Below are positions 5,186 to 6,474 of a stretch of DNA of 6,474 bases, piece by piece. Origin of the DNA: Chloroflexota bacterium (GTDB lineage: Bacteria; Chloroflexota; Limnocylindria; Limnocylindrales; CSP1-4); contig JAJYEB010000076.1 in assembly GCA_021790375.1 (NCBI GenBank), forward strand, positions 1,473-7,946, written 5' to 3'. Positions within the stretch are counted from its first letter, which is position 1. Every line of letters starts with the position of its first letter. Below the pieces are notes generated by a model that had not been told where the DNA came from, did not search any database, and saw only the letters and a program-made list of their open reading frames with translations. The position numbers and the translations under genes are program-made.

Positions 5186-6474
5186 TCCCGCGCTACACGC
5201 TTCCGGCGATGGGGGCGATCTGGACGGACCAGGCGCGCTTCGAGGCGATGCTGCGCGTCGAGGTCGCCGTCGTCCAGGCGCAGGCCGGGCGGGGCCAGGT
5301 GCCGGGGGATGCCCGCGACGCGATCGGATCCCGCGCTCGCGTGGACGTCGACCGGATCGCGGAGCTCGAGCGCACCACGGACCACGACGTGATCGCCTTC
5401 GTGAGCCAGGTCGCCGAGACGGTGGGGCCGGAAGGCCGGTACCTGCACCTGGGCCTGACCAGCAGCGACGTGCTGGACACTGCCCTCGCGCTGCAGTGCC
5501 GTGCCGCCGCGGACCGGCTGCTGGCGGACCTGGACGCGGCGATCGACGTGCTGGTGCGGCGCGCGCGCCAGCACGCGGACACGGTCATGATGGGGCGCAC
5601 CCACTCGGTCCACGCGGAGCCGATCACGTTCGGCGTCAAGCTCGCGGGCTGGGCGTTCGAGCTCGACCGCGATCGGCGCCGGGTCCGGGCGGCGGCGGAC
5701 GATCTCGCGGCCGGCAAGCTGTCGGGTCCGGTCGGCACGTACAGCCACGTCGACCCCGCGATCGAGGCGGACGTCATGGCGTCGCTTGGGCTGGCCGTCG
5801 ATCCGGTCAGCACCCAGATCGTCCAGCGGGACCGGCATGCGGCGTTCCTCGCCGCGATCGCCGTGACCGGCGGCTCCGTCGAGCGGTTCGCCACCGAGAT
5901 CCGCAACCTCCAGCACACCGAGATCGGCGAGGTCCAGGAGCCGTTCCGCAGCGGCCAGAGGGGCTCCAGCGCGATGCCGCACAAGCGCAACCCGATCGTG
6001 AGCGAGCGCCTCGTCGGGATGGCGCGCCTGCTGCGCGGCTACGCACAGGCTGCCCTCGAGGACCAGGCGCTGTGGCACGAGCGGGACATCAGCCACTCGT
6101 CGGTGGAGCGCGTGGCGCTGCCCGACGCGACCATCCTGCTCGACTACATGCTGGTGCGGTTCACCGGCCTGGTGGACGGGCTCGTGGTGCGGCCGGACCG
6201 GATGCGCGAGAACGTGGCGCGCGGCCTGGGGCTCCATGCCTCGGGCCGGGTGCTGCTGGCGCTGGTGGAGGACGCCGGGCTCTCGCGCGAGGACGCCTAC
6301 GCGATCGTGCAGCGGAACGCGCTCCGGGCGGCTGACGAGCGGCGGCCGCTGGTGGACCTGCTCGGCGAGGATCCCGACGCGTCGGCGCTCTCGCCGGGCG
6401 CGCTGGCGGCATGCTTCGACGATGCCGGGTTCCTCCGCCACGTGCCGGAGATCATGGCGCGTCTCGAGCGCCTG
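5182..6474 (+). CDS. purB: Adenylosuccinate lyase, 3' end cut by the window edge
   Basis: Cleaves SAICAR to AICAR and adenylosuccinate to AMP, releasing fumarate in both cases. From GTG at 5182 the frame stays open for 431 codons to the right edge without a stop. It begins IPRYTLPAMGAIWTD, the usual PurB N-terminus. Key residues sit at the Bacillus-type positions: His68 in TTDHDV, TSSD at 93-96, His141 in GRTHSVHAEP, and the fumarase/aspartase-superfamily signature GSSAMPHKRNP at 261-271 with the catalytic serine at 262/263. LWHERDISHSSVERVALPD is typical of the short bacterial ADSL form. Since that form is about 430 residues long, only a few codons should be missing. The start overlaps the purD stop as GTGA. 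Because PurA makes one of its two substrates, the pairing in one operon is sensible. Confidence 0.96.
   Translation, partial: MIPRYTLPAMGAIWTDQARFEAMLRVEVAVVQAQAGRGQVPGDARDAIGSRARVDVDRIAELERTTDHDVIAFVSQVAETVGPEGRYLHLGLTSSDVLDTALALQCRAAADRLLADLDAAIDVLVRRARQHADTVMMGRTHSVHAEPITFGVKLAGWAFELDRDRRRVRAAADDLAAGKLSGPVGTYSHVDPAIEADVMASLGLAVDPVSTQIVQRDRHAAFLAAIAVTGGSVERFATEIRNLQHTEIGEVQEPFRSGQRGSSAMPHKRNPIVSERLVGMARLLRGYAQAALEDQALWHERDISHSSVERVALPDATILLDYMLVRFTGLVDGLVVRPDRMRENVARGLGLHASGRVLLALVEDAGLSREDAYAIVQRNALRAADERRPLVDLLGEDPDASALSPGALAACFDDAGFLRHVPEIMARLERL

Noticed and set aside
4903..6441. Long open frame (over 500 codons) antisense to purB and the end of purD
   Set aside because: Same reason: low-complexity Arg/His/Asp-rich translation opposite a clear adenylosuccinate lyase.

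Overview
The window is a compact stretch of bacterial chromosome with very high G+C (third codon positions are almost all G or C). GTG starts, strong Shine-Dalgarno sites, a SAM-I (S-box) riboswitch and a zinc-ribbon type threonine synthase suggest a high-GC Gram-positive or a Chloroflexota-like bacterium. The sequence alone does not settle the phylum, so this is a low-confidence inference. There are no mobile elements, tRNA or rRNA genes, or CRISPR arrays.

Layout, left to right. Positions 1-635 hold the 3' end of a DUF255/YyaL-family gene on the plus strand. A 142-bp convergent gap follows, filled with GC-rich direct repeats. Positions 778-2055 hold threonine synthase (thrC) on the minus strand. 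A 467-bp divergent regulatory region (2056-2522) follows. From 2523 to the right edge a tightly overlapping plus-strand purine operon runs purA-purD-purB; purB reaches the window edge without a stop but is nearly full length.

The most informative part is the 2056-2522 regulatory region. On the minus strand it contains, in transcription order, a good promoter (TTGACC, 18 bp, TACACT), a complete SAM-I aptamer with stems P1-P4, a short antiterminator helix, a perfect 11-bp terminator stem with a modest U tract, a GGAGGT ribosome-binding site and a GTG start of thrC. This is a textbook transcriptional OFF switch, but it sits in front of a threonine rather than a methionine gene. On the plus strand an extended -10 promoter (TGTTATACT) lies back-to-back with the thrC promoter. 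It would give purA a leader of about 195 nt with several hairpins, ending in a terminator-like hairpin just before the purA ribosome-binding site. That leader matches no RNA family I recognise.

How the genes work together: PurD makes glycinamide ribonucleotide early in de novo purine synthesis. PurB acts twice, on SAICAR and on adenylosuccinate. PurA commits IMP to AMP. ThrC consumes O-phosphohomoserine, a branch-point metabolite of the aspartate family, which is where the link to SAM and methionine arises.
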